Shown here piece after piece: positions 45,034-54,547 of a stretch of 64,000 bases of DNA. The stretch covers positions 6,324,001 to 6,388,000 of the forward strand of contig NZ_CP109055.1 in the NCBI RefSeq assembly GCF_035975855.1. The letters are read 5' to 3'. The notes below the pieces were generated by a model. The model was not told the origin of the DNA and ran no database searches. It saw only the letters and a program-made list of their open reading frames with translations. This stretch comes from Streptomyces sp. NBC_01304 (GTDB lineage Bacteria; Actinomycetota; Actinomycetes; Streptomycetales; Streptomycetaceae). Made by a program: the position numbers and the translations under genes. Position 1 is the first letter of the stretch. Each line of letters opens with the position of its first letter.

Positions 45034-46596
45034 ATGACCTCCTCCAGTACCCCCGTAGCGGGGCCCAGCAGCACGGTCGTGGGAAGCGACCGGCGCCGTT
45101 GGTTCGCGCTCGCCGTCGTGATGACCGCGTCGTTCATGGACCTTGTGGACGTGACGATCGTGAACGTCGCGATTCCCACCATCACGCGCACCGAAGGCGC
45201 CTCGTTCAGCCAGATCCAGTGGATCACCGCGGGGTACGCACTCGCCTTCGCCGCCGGTCTCATCACCGGCGGCCGGCTCGGCGACATCTACGGCCGCAAG
45301 AAGCTCTTCCTGATAGGCATAGCCGGCTTCACCCTCGCCTCGGCGCTCTGCGGCTTCGCGGCCAACCCGGAGATGCTGGTCGCCTCGCGACTGCTGCAGG
45401 GTGCGACGGCGTCGCTGATGGTGCCGCAGGTCCTCTCGATCGTGCACGCGACGTTCCCCGCGCACGAGCGCGGCAAGGTCTTCGGCCTGTTCGGCGCGAT
45501 CGTCGGGCTCGGCGCGGTGACCGGCCCGCTGCTCGGTGCGCTGCTCACCCAGTGGAACCTGTTCGGTCTCGAATGGCGTCCGATCTTCCTGATCAACCTG
45601 CCGGTCGGTATCGCCGCGCTGATCCTCGGCCGGAAGTTCATCTCCGAGTCCAAGGCGCCGAAGGCGCTCAAGCTGGACCTGGTCGGCGTCGTGCTCGTGG
45701 TGATCGCCCTGCTGATGCTGCTCTACCCGCTGACCCGCGGCCACGAGCTGGACTGGCCGGTGTGGGGCTTCGTGATGATGGCGGGCGCGGTTCCGGTCGC
45801 GGCCATCCTCATCGCGTACGAGAAGAAGAAGGCCAAGAAGGACGGCTCGCCGCTCATCGAGCTGCCGCTGTTCAAGGTGAAGAGCTTCGCGGCGGGCATC
45901 GCGGTCCAGCTGACCTTCGGGCTGATCATGGGCATCTTCTTCATGGTGTGGACCCTCTACATGCAGCAAGGGCTCGGCTGGACCGCGCTCAAGGCAGGCG
46001 TGACGGGGATCCCGTTCTCGATCGCCGTGTCCGCCGCGGCCGGCATGTCCGTGCAGATGCTGGTCCCGAAGTTCGGCCGCAAGGTGCTGCAGGCGGGCGC
46101 GCTCGTCATGGCCTCGGGCGTCCTGGTCTACATCTGGGAGGCCGAGCGGTACGGCATGGGCATCAGCGCCTGGCAGATGGCCCTTCCGCTGATCCTCATG
46201 GGCATCGGCATGGGCTTGATCGTCGCCCCGCTGACGGACGCGGTGCTCTCCGAGGTGCCGCGTGAGCACGCCGGTTCGGCGTCGGGCCTGATCAACACGA
46301 CCATGCAGATGGGCAACGCGCTGGGCCTCGGTCTGGTCTCGGTGGTCTTCTTCGGGCAGATCGGCGATCACCTGGTGCCGCCGCAGGTGAACCTCGCCAT
46401 CGTGGACGCCTTCCAGTACGCGCTTCGGTACGTCGCCGTGATCCTTCTCGCGATCTTCGTCCTGATGTTCGCGCTTCCGAAGAAGCCCGCGCAGCACGTG
46501 GAGGGCGCGGGCGACGACGCGGAGCCGGAGGCGGTCGTGGTCGCCGCTTCGGACGACGACGAGGTGCCGCCGGCGAAGGAGTCGGTGCTCGTCTGA
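45034..46596 (+). CDS. MFS exporter, DHA2 family
   Basis: 520 residues, 14 predicted helices. MDLVDVTIVNVAIPTITR in helix 1, motif A GGRLGDIYGRKK, motif C-like GAIVGLGAVTGPLLGALL. A charged C-terminal tail follows (GAGDDAEPEAVVV). It is a proton-coupled drug or metabolite efflux pump, probably controlled by the divergent WYL regulator. The stop codon lies in the first unit of a 13-bp tandem repeat. Confidence 0.94.
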   Translation: MTSSSTPVAGPSSTVVGSDRRRWFALAVVMTASFMDLVDVTIVNVAIPTITRTEGASFSQIQWITAGYALAFAAGLITGGRLGDIYGRKKLFLIGIAGFTLASALCGFAANPEMLVASRLLQGATASLMVPQVLSIVHATFPAHERGKVFGLFGAIVGLGAVTGPLLGALLTQWNLFGLEWRPIFLINLPVGIAALILGRKFISESKAPKALKLDLVGVVLVVIALLMLLYPLTRGHELDWPVWGFVMMAGAVPVAAILIAYEKKKAKKDGSPLIELPLFKVKSFAAGIAVQLTFGLIMGIFFMVWTLYMQQGLGWTALKAGVTGIPFSIAVSAAAGMSVQMLVPKFGRKVLQAGALVMASGVLVYIWEAERYGMGISAWQMALPLILMGIGMGLIVAPLTDAVLSEVPREHAGSASGLINTTMQMGNALGLGLVSVVFFGQIGDHLVPPQVNLAIVDAFQYALRYVAVILLAIFVLMFALPKKPAQHVEGAGDDAEPEAVVVAASDDDEVPPAKESVLV

Positions 46597-46643
46597 TCCT
46601 GGGACCTGATCCCGGGACCTGATCCCGGGAGCTGACCCGGTAC
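46593..46643. repeat. 13-bp tandem repeat spanning the MFS stop codon
   Basis: Units CTGATCCTGGGAC, CTGATCCCGGGAC, CTGATCCCGGGAG and a shorter CTGACCCGGTAC. The first TGA ends the MFS gene. Confidence 0.88.
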
Positions 46644-46658
46644 CTGTTCAAGGCAGGC

Positions 46659-46697
46659 CTTTGGGCCCGAACCCCGCACCGGGGTTCGGGCCCAAAG
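46659..46697. terminator. Terminator before the fru operon
   Basis: 17-bp perfect stem CTTTGGGCCCGAACCCC with a 5-nt loop. Confidence 0.9.
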
Positions 46698-46802
46698 TCT
46701 GTTTCTGCCCGCGTGATGCCCGAATGTGTTTACTTCGTGCGTACGTGACCGTACTCTGGCGATGAAACCACATAGTCGGGCATGAAGCGGAGCGGAACCC
46801 AC

Positions 46803-47567
46803 ATGTATGGACCCGAGCGTCAGCAGGAGATCCTGCGCCTTGCCCGCGAGGGCGGCCGGGTCGACGTGCTGTCCCTCGCCGAGACCTTCCAGGTCACCGC
46901 CGAGACCGTCCGGCGCGACCTCAAGGCCCTCGACCGCGCCGGCCTCGTCCGCCGCGTGCACGGCGGGGCCATACCGGCCGGACGCCTCGACTTCGAGCCC
47001 GACCTCGCCGAGCGCGAGTCCACCGCGGCCGACGAGAAGGACCGCATCGCGCACGCCGCCCTCGCCGAACTCCCCACCGGGGAGGCCAGCGTGATCCTGG
47101 ACGCCGGGTCGACCGTGGCCCGGGTCGCGGCGAACCTCCCTCTCGACTCCGCGCTCACCGTCGTCACGCACTCGCTGCCCACCGCGGCCCGCCTCGCCGA
47201 CCACCCGGGCATCCAGCTCCACCTCGTCGGCGGCCGCGTCCGGCAACGTACCCGCGCCGCCGTCGACGCCTGGGCGCTGCGGGCATACGGAGAGATCCGC
47301 GCCGACGTCCTCTTCCTCGCCGCAAACGGCTTTAGTGCCGAGCACGGCCTGACCACCCCCGACCTCGCAGAGGCCGCCGTCAAGCGCGCCGCCGTCGCCG
47401 CCGCCCGCCGGGTGGTGCTGCTCGCGGACTCCGCCAAGCACGGCCAGGAGCACTTCGCGCGCTTCGGCGACCTCTCCGCCGTGGACCTGCTGATCACCGA
47501 CCAGGGGCTCAGCCCCGAAGACGCGGCCGCGATCGAGCGTGCCGGTACGGAAGTTGTACGCGTATGA
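46803..47567 (+). CDS. fruR: DeoR family repressor of the fructose operon
   Basis: 254 residues from ATG 46803 (GGAGCGG upstream; the in-frame ATG at 46782 precedes that site). DeoR HTH at the N-terminus (RQQEILRLAREGGRVDVLSLAETFQVTAETVRRDLKAL, RRVHGGA) and a sugar-phosphate sensor domain (VILDAGSTVARVAANL, TVVTHSLPTAARL, FLAANGFSAEHGLTTPD). The stop overlaps fruK (ATGA). In Streptomyces this gene order defines the fructose operon, and the ligand is expected to be fructose 1-phosphate. Confidence 0.93.
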   Translation: MYGPERQQEILRLAREGGRVDVLSLAETFQVTAETVRRDLKALDRAGLVRRVHGGAIPAGRLDFEPDLAERESTAADEKDRIAHAALAELPTGEASVILDAGSTVARVAANLPLDSALTVVTHSLPTAARLADHPGIQLHLVGGRVRQRTRAAVDAWALRAYGEIRADVLFLAANGFSAEHGLTTPDLAEAAVKRAAVAAARRVVLLADSAKHGQEHFARFGDLSAVDLLITDQGLSPEDAAAIERAGTEVVRV

Positions 47568-48544
47568 GCACCCCGCACACCCCCCACGCCACCGATCTGA
47601 TCGTCACGGTCACCCCGAACCCCTCCCTCGACCGCACCTACGAGGTGCCGTCGCTGGACCGCGGCGAGGTCATCCGCGCCACCGGCGACCGGATGGACCC
47701 GGGCGGCAAGGGAGTCAACGTCTCGCGGGCCGTCGCCGCCGCGGGCCTGAGCACCGTCGCCGTCCTGCCGCTCGGCGGGACCCCCGGCGTCCTGGTCGCG
47801 CAACTCCTCGACGATCAGGGCATCGACGTCGCCGCGGTCACGGTCGCCGGGCAGACCCGGTCCAACATCTCGGTCGCCGAACCGGACGGCACGCTCACGA
47901 AGATCAACGCAGCCGGGCCCGAACTGTCCGCCACCGAGGCCGAGTTGCTGCTCGCGACCGTCCAGGAGCGGTCCGTCGGGGCCGGCTGGATCGCCTGCTG
48001 CGGCAGCCTGCCGCGCGGGCTCCAGGCTTCCTGGTACGCCGAGTTGGTCGCCCGCGCCCATGCCGCGGGGGCCCGGATCGCGCTCGACACCTCGGGGCCC
48101 GCGCTGCTCGCGGCGCTCACCGGGCGGCCCGACGTGGTCAAGCCCAATGCCGAGGAGCTGGCCGAGGCGGTCGGGCGGCCGCTCGCCACGGTCGGGGACG
48201 CGGTCAAGGCGGCACAGGAGCTGCGGGAGCTGGGCGCACGGGCGGTCCTCGCCTCGCTGGGCGCGGACGGCCAGTTGCTCGTGGACGACTCGGGCACGTA
48301 CTTCGCGAGCGCGCGGGTCGATGTCGTACGCAGCAACGTCGGCGCCGGTGACGCCTCGCTCGCCGGATTCCTGGCGGCCGGGGGCTCGGGCCCGATGGCC
48401 CTCGCGTCGGCCGTCGCGCACGGGGCTGCGGCGGTCCAGCTGCCCGGCAGCGTGATGCCGACGCCCGGCGACCTCGATACGGCGGCGGTCTCCGTCACGG
48501 CCGACGTGCCGCTGGATCGCGTACTCACGGAGCCTGCCGCATGA
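47564..48544 (+). CDS. fruK: 1-phosphofructokinase
   Basis: 326 residues, PfkB family. Substrate loop [28 protein letters not shown], anion hole and catalytic Asp in [16 protein letters not shown], all intact. It phosphorylates fructose 1-phosphate (made by FruA) to fructose 1,6-bisphosphate with ATP. The four-base overlap with fruR and the location between fruR and fruA fix the assignment. Confidence 0.96.
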   Translation: MSTPHTPHATDLIVTVTPNPSLDRTYEVPSLDRGEVIRATGDRMDPGGKGVNVSRAVAAAGLSTVAVLPLGGTPGVLVAQLLDDQGIDVAAVTVAGQTRSNISVAEPDGTLTKINAAGPELSATEAELLLATVQERSVGAGWIACCGSLPRGLQASWYAELVARAHAAGARIALDTSGPALLAALTGRPDVVKPNAEELAEAVGRPLATVGDAVKAAQELRELGARAVLASLGADGQLLVDDSGTYFASARVDVVRSNVGAGDASLAGFLAAGGSGPMALASAVAHGAAAVQLPGSVMPTPGDLDTAAVSVTADVPLDRVLTEPAA

Positions 48545-48632
48545 ACCACCTCTCCCCGAAGTTCTCGAAGCACCCGCAGTGCCCTGCCAACACCCCCCAC
48601 AGCCCCCGCACATGCGAGCAAAGGAGCCCGCG

Positions 48633-49307
48633 ATGAGCCAGATGATCACCGCGGAACTGGTCGACCTCGACCTGTCCGCCGAGACGAAGGAAGCCGCGGC
48701 GCGTTCGCTCGCCGAGCGGATGGTGGCCCTGGGGCGGGTGACCGACCTGGACGGGTTCCTCGCCGATGTCGCGGCCCGCGAGGCGCAGATGCCGACCGGG
48801 CTCGACGGCGGCATCGGGATCCCGCACTGCCGCAGCGCCCATGTCACCGAGCCGACGCTCGCCTTCGGGCGGTCGGCGACGGGCATCGACTTCGGGGCGC
48901 CGGACGGGCCCGCCGACCTGGTGTTCCTGATAGCCGCGCCCGCCGGGGCCGACAGCGATCACCTGTCCATCCTGTCGTCGCTCGCACGGCAGTTGATGGA
49001 CGCGGAGTTCACGGGCGCGCTGCGCGCGGTGGGTGATGCGGCGGACGCTGCCGCGATGATCAGGGGCGATGAGGCTGTCGTACCGGCTGAGACTGTCGAG
49101 GAGCCTCCTGCGCAGGCCGCCGACGACGGCACGTTCAAGATCGTCGCAGTCACCTCCTGCCCCACCGGCATCGCCCACACCTACATGGCCGCCGAGTCCC
49201 TGGAGAACGCGGGCCGCGACGCGGGCATCGAGCTCGTCGTCGAGACGCAGGGCTCCGCCGGGTTCACCCGGCTCGACCCGGCCGTCATCGCCGCCGCGAC
49301 GGCGTGA
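48633..49307 (+). CDS. fruA: PTS fructose EIIA plus first half of EIIB (fruA, 5' piece of a frameshifted gene)
   Basis: 224 residues from ATG 48633 (AAGGAG). The EIIA domain (2-150) has the phospho-His of [12 protein letters not shown] (His65). The EIIB domain starts about 170 with [18 protein letters not shown], phospho-Cys176. The reading stops at 49305-49307 in the middle of EIIB, where normal FruA continues [14 protein letters not shown]. The DNA reads GCCGCCGCGACGGC; one extra C (GCCGCCGCCGAC) would restore a single protein of about 675 residues. See the next entry. Confidence 0.9.
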   Translation: MSQMITAELVDLDLSAETKEAAARSLAERMVALGRVTDLDGFLADVAAREAQMPTGLDGGIGIPHCRSAHVTEPTLAFGRSATGIDFGAPDGPADLVFLIAAPAGADSDHLSILSSLARQLMDAEFTGALRAVGDAADAAAMIRGDEAVVPAETVEEPPAQAADDGTFKIVAVTSCPTGIAHTYMAAESLENAGRDAGIELVVETQGSAGFTRLDPAVIAAATA

Positions 49308-50653
49308 TCTTCGCTCATGACGTGCCCGTACGGGACAAGGAGCGGTTCGCCGGAAAGCCCACCGTCGACGTCGGGGTGAAGGCGGGCATCAACCGCCCCG
49401 CCGAGCTGATCGCCGAGGTGCGCGACAAGGCCGAGCGCGGCGATGTCTCCTCGGGTGCGGCCGCCACTCCGGTGGAGAAGGCCGGCGAGGAAGGCGACGG
49501 CTACGGCACAAAGCTGCGCAAGTGGCTGATGTCCGGCGTCAGTTACATGGTTCCGTTCGTGGCCGCGGGCGGACTGCTCATCGCCCTCGGCTTCGCGATC
49601 GGCGGCTATGAGATCAACACCGCCAAGTCGGTGGCCGAGCACTTCGTGTGGACCGAGGCGGCCAGCTGGGCCGCGCTGTTCTTCCAGGTCGGCGGGCTCG
49701 CCTTCGGCTTCCTGGTGCCGGTGCTCGCCGGTTACATCGCGTACGGCATGGCGGACCGGCCCGGTCTGGTGCCGGGCTTCGTCGGCGGTGCGGTCGCCGT
49801 CACCATCAACGCCGGGTTCCTCGGCGGTCTGGTCGCCGGTCTGATCGCGGGCGGCACGGTCATGGCGATCCAGCGGGTGCACATCCCGCCGGTGCTGCGC
49901 GGCGTCATGCCGGTGGTGGTGATCCCGCTGATCTCCTCGGCGGTGGTCGGCTTCCTGATGTTCCTGGTGGTCGGCAAGCCGATCGCCTCGCTGCAGGGCG
50001 CGCTCACCGACTGGCTGGAGGGCCTGAACGGCGCCAACGCGATCATCCTCGGCGTGATCCTCGGCCTGATGATGTGCTTCGACCTCGGCGGCCCGCTGAA
50101 CAAGGTCGCGTACGCCTTCGCGGTCGGCGGCCTGGGTGCCAATGCCACGGACGGCAACCTCAAGGTGATGGCCGCGGTCATGGCGGCCGGCATGGTCCCG
50201 CCGCTCGGCATGGCGCTGGCCACCACCGTGCGCGGCAGGCTCTTCACCAAGACCGAGCGCGAGAACGGCAAGGCCGCCTGGGTGCTCGGCGCCTCCTTCA
50301 TCACCGAGGGCGCGATCCCGTTCGCGGCCGCCGACCCGCTGCGGGTCATCCCCGCCTCGATGGCGGGCGGCGCGGTCACCGGCGCCCTGTCGATGGGCTT
50401 CGGCTCGACGCTGCAGGCTCCGCACGGCGGGGTCTGGGTGGTGCCGCTGATCGGGCAGCCGCTGCTCTACCTGGTGGCGGTCATCGCCGGTACGTGTGTC
50501 ACGGCGGGCGTGGTCGTCGCGCTGAAGGGGATGCGCAAGCCGGTGGCCGGCGCCGGCTCGGAGAAGGTCGCCGTCGCGGCGGGGGCCAGCTCGCAGGACA
50601 CCGCGGTGGCCGTCTCGGAGGCCGCCTCGGCGAAGGCGTCGGTCGCGCTCTGA
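49304..50653 (+). CDS. fruA: PTS fructose EIIB second half plus EIIC permease (fruA, 3' piece)
   Basis: Up to 449 residues. GTG 49304 overlaps the upstream TGA (GTGA), so this frame could in principle be translated by coupling. It completes EIIB ([22 protein letters not shown]), then a linker, then the EIIC channel with ten helices ([49 protein letters not shown], conserved [14 protein letters not shown]). EIIC imports fructose and phosphorylates it at C1. A split inside EIIB is not a normal subunit boundary, so a frameshift or sequence error is most likely. Confidence 0.9.
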   Translation: MIFAHDVPVRDKERFAGKPTVDVGVKAGINRPAELIAEVRDKAERGDVSSGAAATPVEKAGEEGDGYGTKLRKWLMSGVSYMVPFVAAGGLLIALGFAIGGYEINTAKSVAEHFVWTEAASWAALFFQVGGLAFGFLVPVLAGYIAYGMADRPGLVPGFVGGAVAVTINAGFLGGLVAGLIAGGTVMAIQRVHIPPVLRGVMPVVVIPLISSAVVGFLMFLVVGKPIASLQGALTDWLEGLNGANAIILGVILGLMMCFDLGGPLNKVAYAFAVGGLGANATDGNLKVMAAVMAAGMVPPLGMALATTVRGRLFTKTERENGKAAWVLGASFITEGAIPFAAADPLRVIPASMAGGAVTGALSMGFGSTLQAPHGGVWVVPLIGQPLLYLVAVIAGTCVTAGVVVALKGMRKPVAGAGSEKVAVAAGASSQDTAVAVSEAASAKASVAL

Positions 50654-50677
50654 CCTCGCCTTTTCCAGCTGACGGAA

Positions 50678-50709
50678 GAGCCCCGGTACCCCAAGTGGTG
50701 CCGGGGCTC
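50678..50709 (+). terminator. Terminator of the fru operon
   Basis: 13-bp stem GAGCCCCGGTACC with one G-U pair and a 6-nt loop, 25 bp after the fruA stop. Confidence 0.88.
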
Positions 50710-50731
50710 AATGCCTTGCGAGATACGTCAC

Positions 50732-50751
50732 TTCGGGACCAAAGTCCCAAG
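50732..50751. promoter_or_regulatory. DevR/OsdR (DosR)-like box
   Basis: TTCGGGACCAAAGTCCCAAG fits the mycobacterial DosR/DevR consensus TTSGGGACTWWAGTCCCSAA at nearly every position. It lies 45 bp upstream of the small membrane protein gene. OsdR is the Streptomyces counterpart that controls hypoxia/dormancy genes. Confidence 0.7.
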
Positions 50752-50795
50752 ACGGGCCTGTCGTAAGTCCCGCCCCATGTTGTCTACTGACCGGC

Positions 50796-51044
50796 ATGTT
50801 CGATCATGTCTCAGTCCTTCAGCAGATCGGCCTGTCCGTCCTGATCGTGGCGACCGTGGTGTGGGTCGTCGGCCTGGTGCGGATGTTGCGCCGAGACCGG
50901 TTCGCGGTGACGGTGTGGCGCGACGCGCAGCCGCTGTACGCGATGCCGCGCCAGTACCACCCCGTCGAGTCCGTGGAGCTGACGGCGGCCGAGCGCGATG
51001 CCTTCGCCGGGCTCGTACGTCAGCTCACGGACGGACGTCCGTAG
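50796..51044 (+). CDS. Small single-helix membrane protein
   Basis: 82 residues. One N-terminal membrane helix (IGLSVLIVATVVWVVGLVRML) and a cytoplasmic tail with FAVTVWRDAQPLYAMPRQYHPVES. No family recognised. The DevR/OsdR-like box directly upstream suggests induction under low oxygen or nitric oxide. Confidence 0.75.
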   Translation: MFDHVSVLQQIGLSVLIVATVVWVVGLVRMLRRDRFAVTVWRDAQPLYAMPRQYHPVESVELTAAERDAFAGLVRQLTDGRP

Positions 51045-51053
51045 TTCGGCGGC

Positions 51054-51938
51054 TCAGCCGTCCGCGCGGCGCTCCATGGCCGTGCGCGCCGCTTCCTCGG
51101 TGAGGTAGACCTCGCACATGTGGCGGCCGTCCGGTGTCGCCGTGTGCTCGACCTCCCAGAGGCTGATCTCGCTGCCGTCGCCGAGCAGGAACGCGTGCTC
51201 GTACAGCGCGAAGCCGAGCCCCGCGGTGCCCACGGCGCCGGGCCGGCCGAAGGCCTGCGTTATCTGATGGGCGAGCGATGAGCGCAGCAGGCGTGCGGTT
51301 TCCTCGCCGGGCCGGTCCGTGCCTCGCGGGTTCTCCGCGCGGCGCAGCAGGCGGCGGGCGTGGTCCACGGAGTCGTCGGGGTTGGCCGGTGCGTACACCC
51401 TCTCGGTCGGTGCGGGGGCGACGATCAACTGCAGGGCGTCCAGCGGGTCGCAGCCCGAGACCGGGCGTGATTCCGGCCCGTGTTCGGAGTCGGGCCCGGG
51501 CGCTGAGCACACGTCCGCGCGGATGTCGAAGGGCAGCCGGGCGGCGGCGATGCGGGCCGCTTCCTCGTCCGTGTAGAGCTCGTGCTGCTCGGGCCCGTCC
51601 TGCGTCGTGCGGTGGATGAGCTCCCACAGGCTCGCCGTCTCGCCGTCCGCGAGCAGGAACGTATGCCGGTACGTCTCCCGGTGCAGCCCTCCGCTGTGGT
51701 GCGCGGAGCGCAGCGAACGGTCGTGCGCGAGCGCCGTCCCGAGGCGGGCCAGTGTCTCGTCGGGCAACTCGAAGGAGTTCAGGGCGTGCGCGAGGAGCTG
51801 CTCGAGGTGCTCCTCGGGTGTCTCGTACTCAACGCTCAAGGCATCTCCCGGCGTCGCTGTGTCGCGTGGTTCAGCGCGGCTGTTCAGCGCGTCGGTCGGC
51901 GTGGTCCGGCGCGTCGACGGCCGCTGCTGTCGCTGCAT
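51054..51938 (-). CDS. Conserved protein with an internal duplication (DUF6227-like)
   Basis: 294 residues from ATG 51938 (AAGGTG upstream; a longer reading adds 27 residues). Two related units are visible: HRETYRHTFLLADGETASLW with ELYTDEEAARIA, and ALYEHAFLLGDGSEISLWEV with EVYLTEEAARTA. They imply an ancient duplication of an alpha/beta module of about 100 residues. TPEEHLEQLLAHALNSFELP at the N-terminus is typical of a Streptomyces family of unknown function. It is soluble, with no signal peptide. Confidence 0.75.
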   Translation of the reverse strand: MQRQQRPSTRRTTPTDALNSRAEPRDTATPGDALSVEYETPEEHLEQLLAHALNSFELPDETLARLGTALAHDRSLRSAHHSGGLHRETYRHTFLLADGETASLWELIHRTTQDGPEQHELYTDEEAARIAAARLPFDIRADVCSAPGPDSEHGPESRPVSGCDPLDALQLIVAPAPTERVYAPANPDDSVDHARRLLRRAENPRGTDRPGEETARLLRSSLAHQITQAFGRPGAVGTAGLGFALYEHAFLLGDGSEISLWEVEHTATPDGRHMCEVYLTEEAARTAMERRADG

Positions 51939-52051
51939 GTCACCTTGTGACCGCTCACCGTAGTCCCTGGGTCGGACATCGTGTCCGTCGTTCGGGAAAA
52001 CGTACGAGCCCGTTCCCAAGTTCCCGGGTTTCAGGCGCCAGTTCCCTGGTT

Positions 52052-53170
52052 TCAGGCGCCGTAGAGCTGTCGGTACGAGGGGAAGGTTCCGCCCGGACCG
52101 TCCACCGGCTCGGCCGCCTCGACGGCCCGCACGATGGCCCTGGTCAGCACGTCTGCGCCCGCCGCGAGGATCTCGTTGGCCGCGAGCATGGCGGGGAACG
52201 GATCGTCCGGCAGCGGCTTTTCGCCGGTCGCGAGGGCGAAGACCGTGTCGCCGTCGTGCAGCAGGTGCACGGGACGGACGGCGCGGGCCAGCCCGTCGTG
52301 CGCGGTGCCGGCGAGCTTCTGGGCCTGGGCGCGGGTGAGTCCGGCGTCGGTGGCGATGACGGCGAGCGTGGTGTTGAGGGGCGGGGGTGCGGGGGTGCCG
52401 CTCCCGGGGCCGGCCGGGACGCCGGTGGCCTCGGCCTGGCGGCGCGTGGACTCGGCGCGGGCTTCGGCGAGTTGGGCCTGGGCGCGGGCGTGGATGTCGG
52501 GGTCCGGGTACGTCACCGGGCCCGCCTCGCTGTCGAAGTGGCGCCCGTAGAGCACGCCGGTGTTCGGGTCGGCCACCGCCCCGACCGCGTTGACCACCAC
52601 GAGCGCGCTCACCGTGAAACCGGCCCCGACCTGGACGCTCGCCGTGCCGACGCCGCCCTTCATGCCGCCCGCGACCGCGCCGGTGCCCGCGCCGACATTG
52701 CCCTGCGCCACCTCGGTCGACGCCTGCTGAGCCGCCTCCCGGCCGAGCGCGGCATCCGGGCGGGCCCGCCAGTCGCCGCCCCGGCCCAGGTCGAAGACGC
52801 AGGCGGCGGGGACGACGGGGACGACCTGGCCGGGGCCGCCCACGGGGAAGCCGCGGCCCTGCTCCTCGAGCCAGTTCATGACGCCCGTCGCGGCATCGAG
52901 GCCGTACGCGCTGCCTCCGGTCAGGACGATCGCCTCGACGCGCTGGACCAGGTTGCGCGGGTCGAGCGCGTCGGTCTCGCGGGTCCCGGGTCCGCCGCCG
53001 CGTACGTCCACGGCGGCCACCGCGCCGCCCTCGGGCGCGAGTACGACGGTCGTGCCGGTCAGCCAGCCGTCGCCGGAGCGGGAAGCGTGTCCGACCCGGA
53101 TGCCGGCCACATCGGTCAGGGAGTCCATGGGCTTGCCGAGATCCGACTTGTCGAGGTCCATGACGCCCAT
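52052..53170 (-). CDS. P1/NylC-like N-terminal nucleophile hydrolase
   Basis: 372 residues from ATG 53170 (GTG 53179 and ATG 53161 are alternatives). Features of the DmpA/NylC superfamily: LTDVAGIRVGHA, AVDVRGGGPGTRETDAL, VLTGGSAYGLDAATGV, GNVGAGTGAVAGGMKGGVGTAS and the self-cleavage segment PPLNTTLAVIATDA. The Asn266-Thr267 pair would be cleaved to expose Thr267 as nucleophile, as in 6-aminohexanoate-oligomer hydrolase NylC, which cleaves at the same residue numbers. The natural substrate is unknown. It sits 5 bp downstream of the LtrA-like gene, one operon. Confidence 0.93.
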   Translation of the reverse strand: MGVMDLDKSDLGKPMDSLTDVAGIRVGHASRSGDGWLTGTTVVLAPEGGAVAAVDVRGGGPGTRETDALDPRNLVQRVEAIVLTGGSAYGLDAATGVMNWLEEQGRGFPVGGPGQVVPVVPAACVFDLGRGGDWRARPDAALGREAAQQASTEVAQGNVGAGTGAVAGGMKGGVGTASVQVGAGFTVSALVVVNAVGAVADPNTGVLYGRHFDSEAGPVTYPDPDIHARAQAQLAEARAESTRRQAEATGVPAGPGSGTPAPPPLNTTLAVIATDAGLTRAQAQKLAGTAHDGLARAVRPVHLLHDGDTVFALATGEKPLPDDPFPAMLAANEILAAGADVLTRAIVRAVEAAEPVDGPGGTFPSYRQLYGA

Positions 53171-53175
53171 CCCTA

Positions 53176-54360
53176 TCACGCGAGTTGACGCTCCGAACGG
53201 GCCATCCGGGCCGTCAAGGTCGTGCCTGTGGCGACCGTCGAGGCAGCCACGAGGCCCGCGGCGAGCACCGCCCAGCGGCCCGCGAACGTACAGCCAAGAA
53301 TCGCCAACGCGCTCACCGGCAGCACGAGTTGCTGGGCGAGCCCCACCTTGAAGTGACGCGAGTGCAGCGCCCACACGGTCAGCAGGTACACCGCCGTCGG
53401 CACCGTCACCGCGGCGGACGCGGCGAGCGTGGAGATGTGCGCCTTGTGCACGGCCTCCTCGACGGCCACCTCCAGGCCCGCGCCGATCGCCGCGGCCGAG
53501 GCGAAGATCAAGTAGTGGCCGTAACCCCACAGGAAACCCTGCCGGTTGGAGCTCAGATGCCCGTGGATGGGCACGACGAAGTAGATCCACCACGCGGCGA
53601 ACACGATGAGCAGCCCGCCCGCGGCGATCGGCAGCAGCTCGCCGAGCGCGTCGTGCTCGTCGATCCCCGACTTCACGGCGACGGTGGCCGCCGCGATCGT
53701 CTCGCCGAGCACGATGATGGTGAACAGGCCGTACCGCTCGGCGATGTGATGCGGATGCCAGGTCGTCTGCCGGTCCTTCTCGGCGTACGCGGGTACGCAC
53801 ATCTCGGCGATCACCATGACCAGGAACAGCCAGCCCCTGGCCCCCTCCGGCAGCGCGACCAGCCCCACCCAGCCGATCTGGCAGAGCGCCAACCCGCCCG
53901 CGTACCGCAGTGCCATCCGCCGCTCGGCGCCGCTCGACGCGCGGGCGGCGCGCAGCCACTGGGCGATCAGCGCGAGCCGCATCACCAGATACCCGAGCCA
54001 CACCACCACGAAGTCGTGGTCCTGGAACGCCTTGGACACCCCGGCGGCGAGGATCAGCACGCCCGCGATCTGGACGAGGGTAACCACCCGGTACAGCGCG
54101 TCGTCGTTGTCGTACGCCGACGCGAACCAGGTGAAGTTCATCCAGGCCCACCAGATGGCGAAGAACACCATCGCGTAGTTGAGCACGCCTTCCCCCGCAT
54201 GCCCCTCGGCGACGGCGTGCACCAACTGCACCCCCGCCTGCGCGACCGCCACCACGAAGCAGAGGTCGAAGAAGAGCTCGAGCGGAGTGGCAGCACGATG
54301 TCCCTCATCGCGACTGCGGGCGGCCATCGGTCGCAGGGGGTGCGCTGGTGGGGTCGTCAT
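53176..54360 (-). CDS. LtrA-type (low temperature requirement A) membrane protein
   Basis: 394 residues from ATG 54360. Ten or more helices with the LtrA start TPLELFFDLCFVVAVAQ, then WAWMNFTWFASAYDNDDALYR, HHIAERYGLFTIIVLGET (conserved E-R-x-G-x-F-x-I/V-x-x-GE) and FVVPIHGHLSSNRQGFLWGYGHY. Function is poorly known in this family (named from Listeria cold growth). It is cotranscribed with the NylC-like hydrolase. Confidence 0.92.
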   Translation of the reverse strand: MTTPPAHPLRPMAARSRDEGHRAATPLELFFDLCFVVAVAQAGVQLVHAVAEGHAGEGVLNYAMVFFAIWWAWMNFTWFASAYDNDDALYRVVTLVQIAGVLILAAGVSKAFQDHDFVVVWLGYLVMRLALIAQWLRAARASSGAERRMALRYAGGLALCQIGWVGLVALPEGARGWLFLVMVIAEMCVPAYAEKDRQTTWHPHHIAERYGLFTIIVLGETIAAATVAVKSGIDEHDALGELLPIAAGGLLIVFAAWWIYFVVPIHGHLSSNRQGFLWGYGHYLIFASAAAIGAGLEVAVEEAVHKAHISTLAASAAVTVPTAVYLLTVWALHSRHFKVGLAQQLVLPVSALAILGCTFAGRWAVLAAGLVAASTVATGTTLTARMARSERQLA

Positions 54361-54466
54361 GCGGACAGGGTGCCCGGCCGGAGGGCGGGGGGATGCCGCC
54401 AAACGCCGGGCTGGCGAATCTTTCAGCCCGTACGTCGCTCGTTCTTTCAGCCGGGCTTCGTTCTTT

Positions 54467-54489
54467 CAGCCCGTCCGGCGTTTGAGGAC
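54467..54489 (+). repeat. Dispersed intergenic repeat, copy 2
   Basis: CAGCCCG followed by TCCGGCGTTTGAGGAC, identical to 17733-17755. It is preceded by partial TTCTTTCAGCC duplications at 54441 and 54461 and followed by a CCGCCCGAAGGGCGG hairpin. Confidence 0.85.
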
Positions 54490-54547
54490 ACCGCCCGAAG
54501 GGCGGAAGGCTTCGCAGAATTACGGGAAGGGGCGGGGTGGGGGAAAC

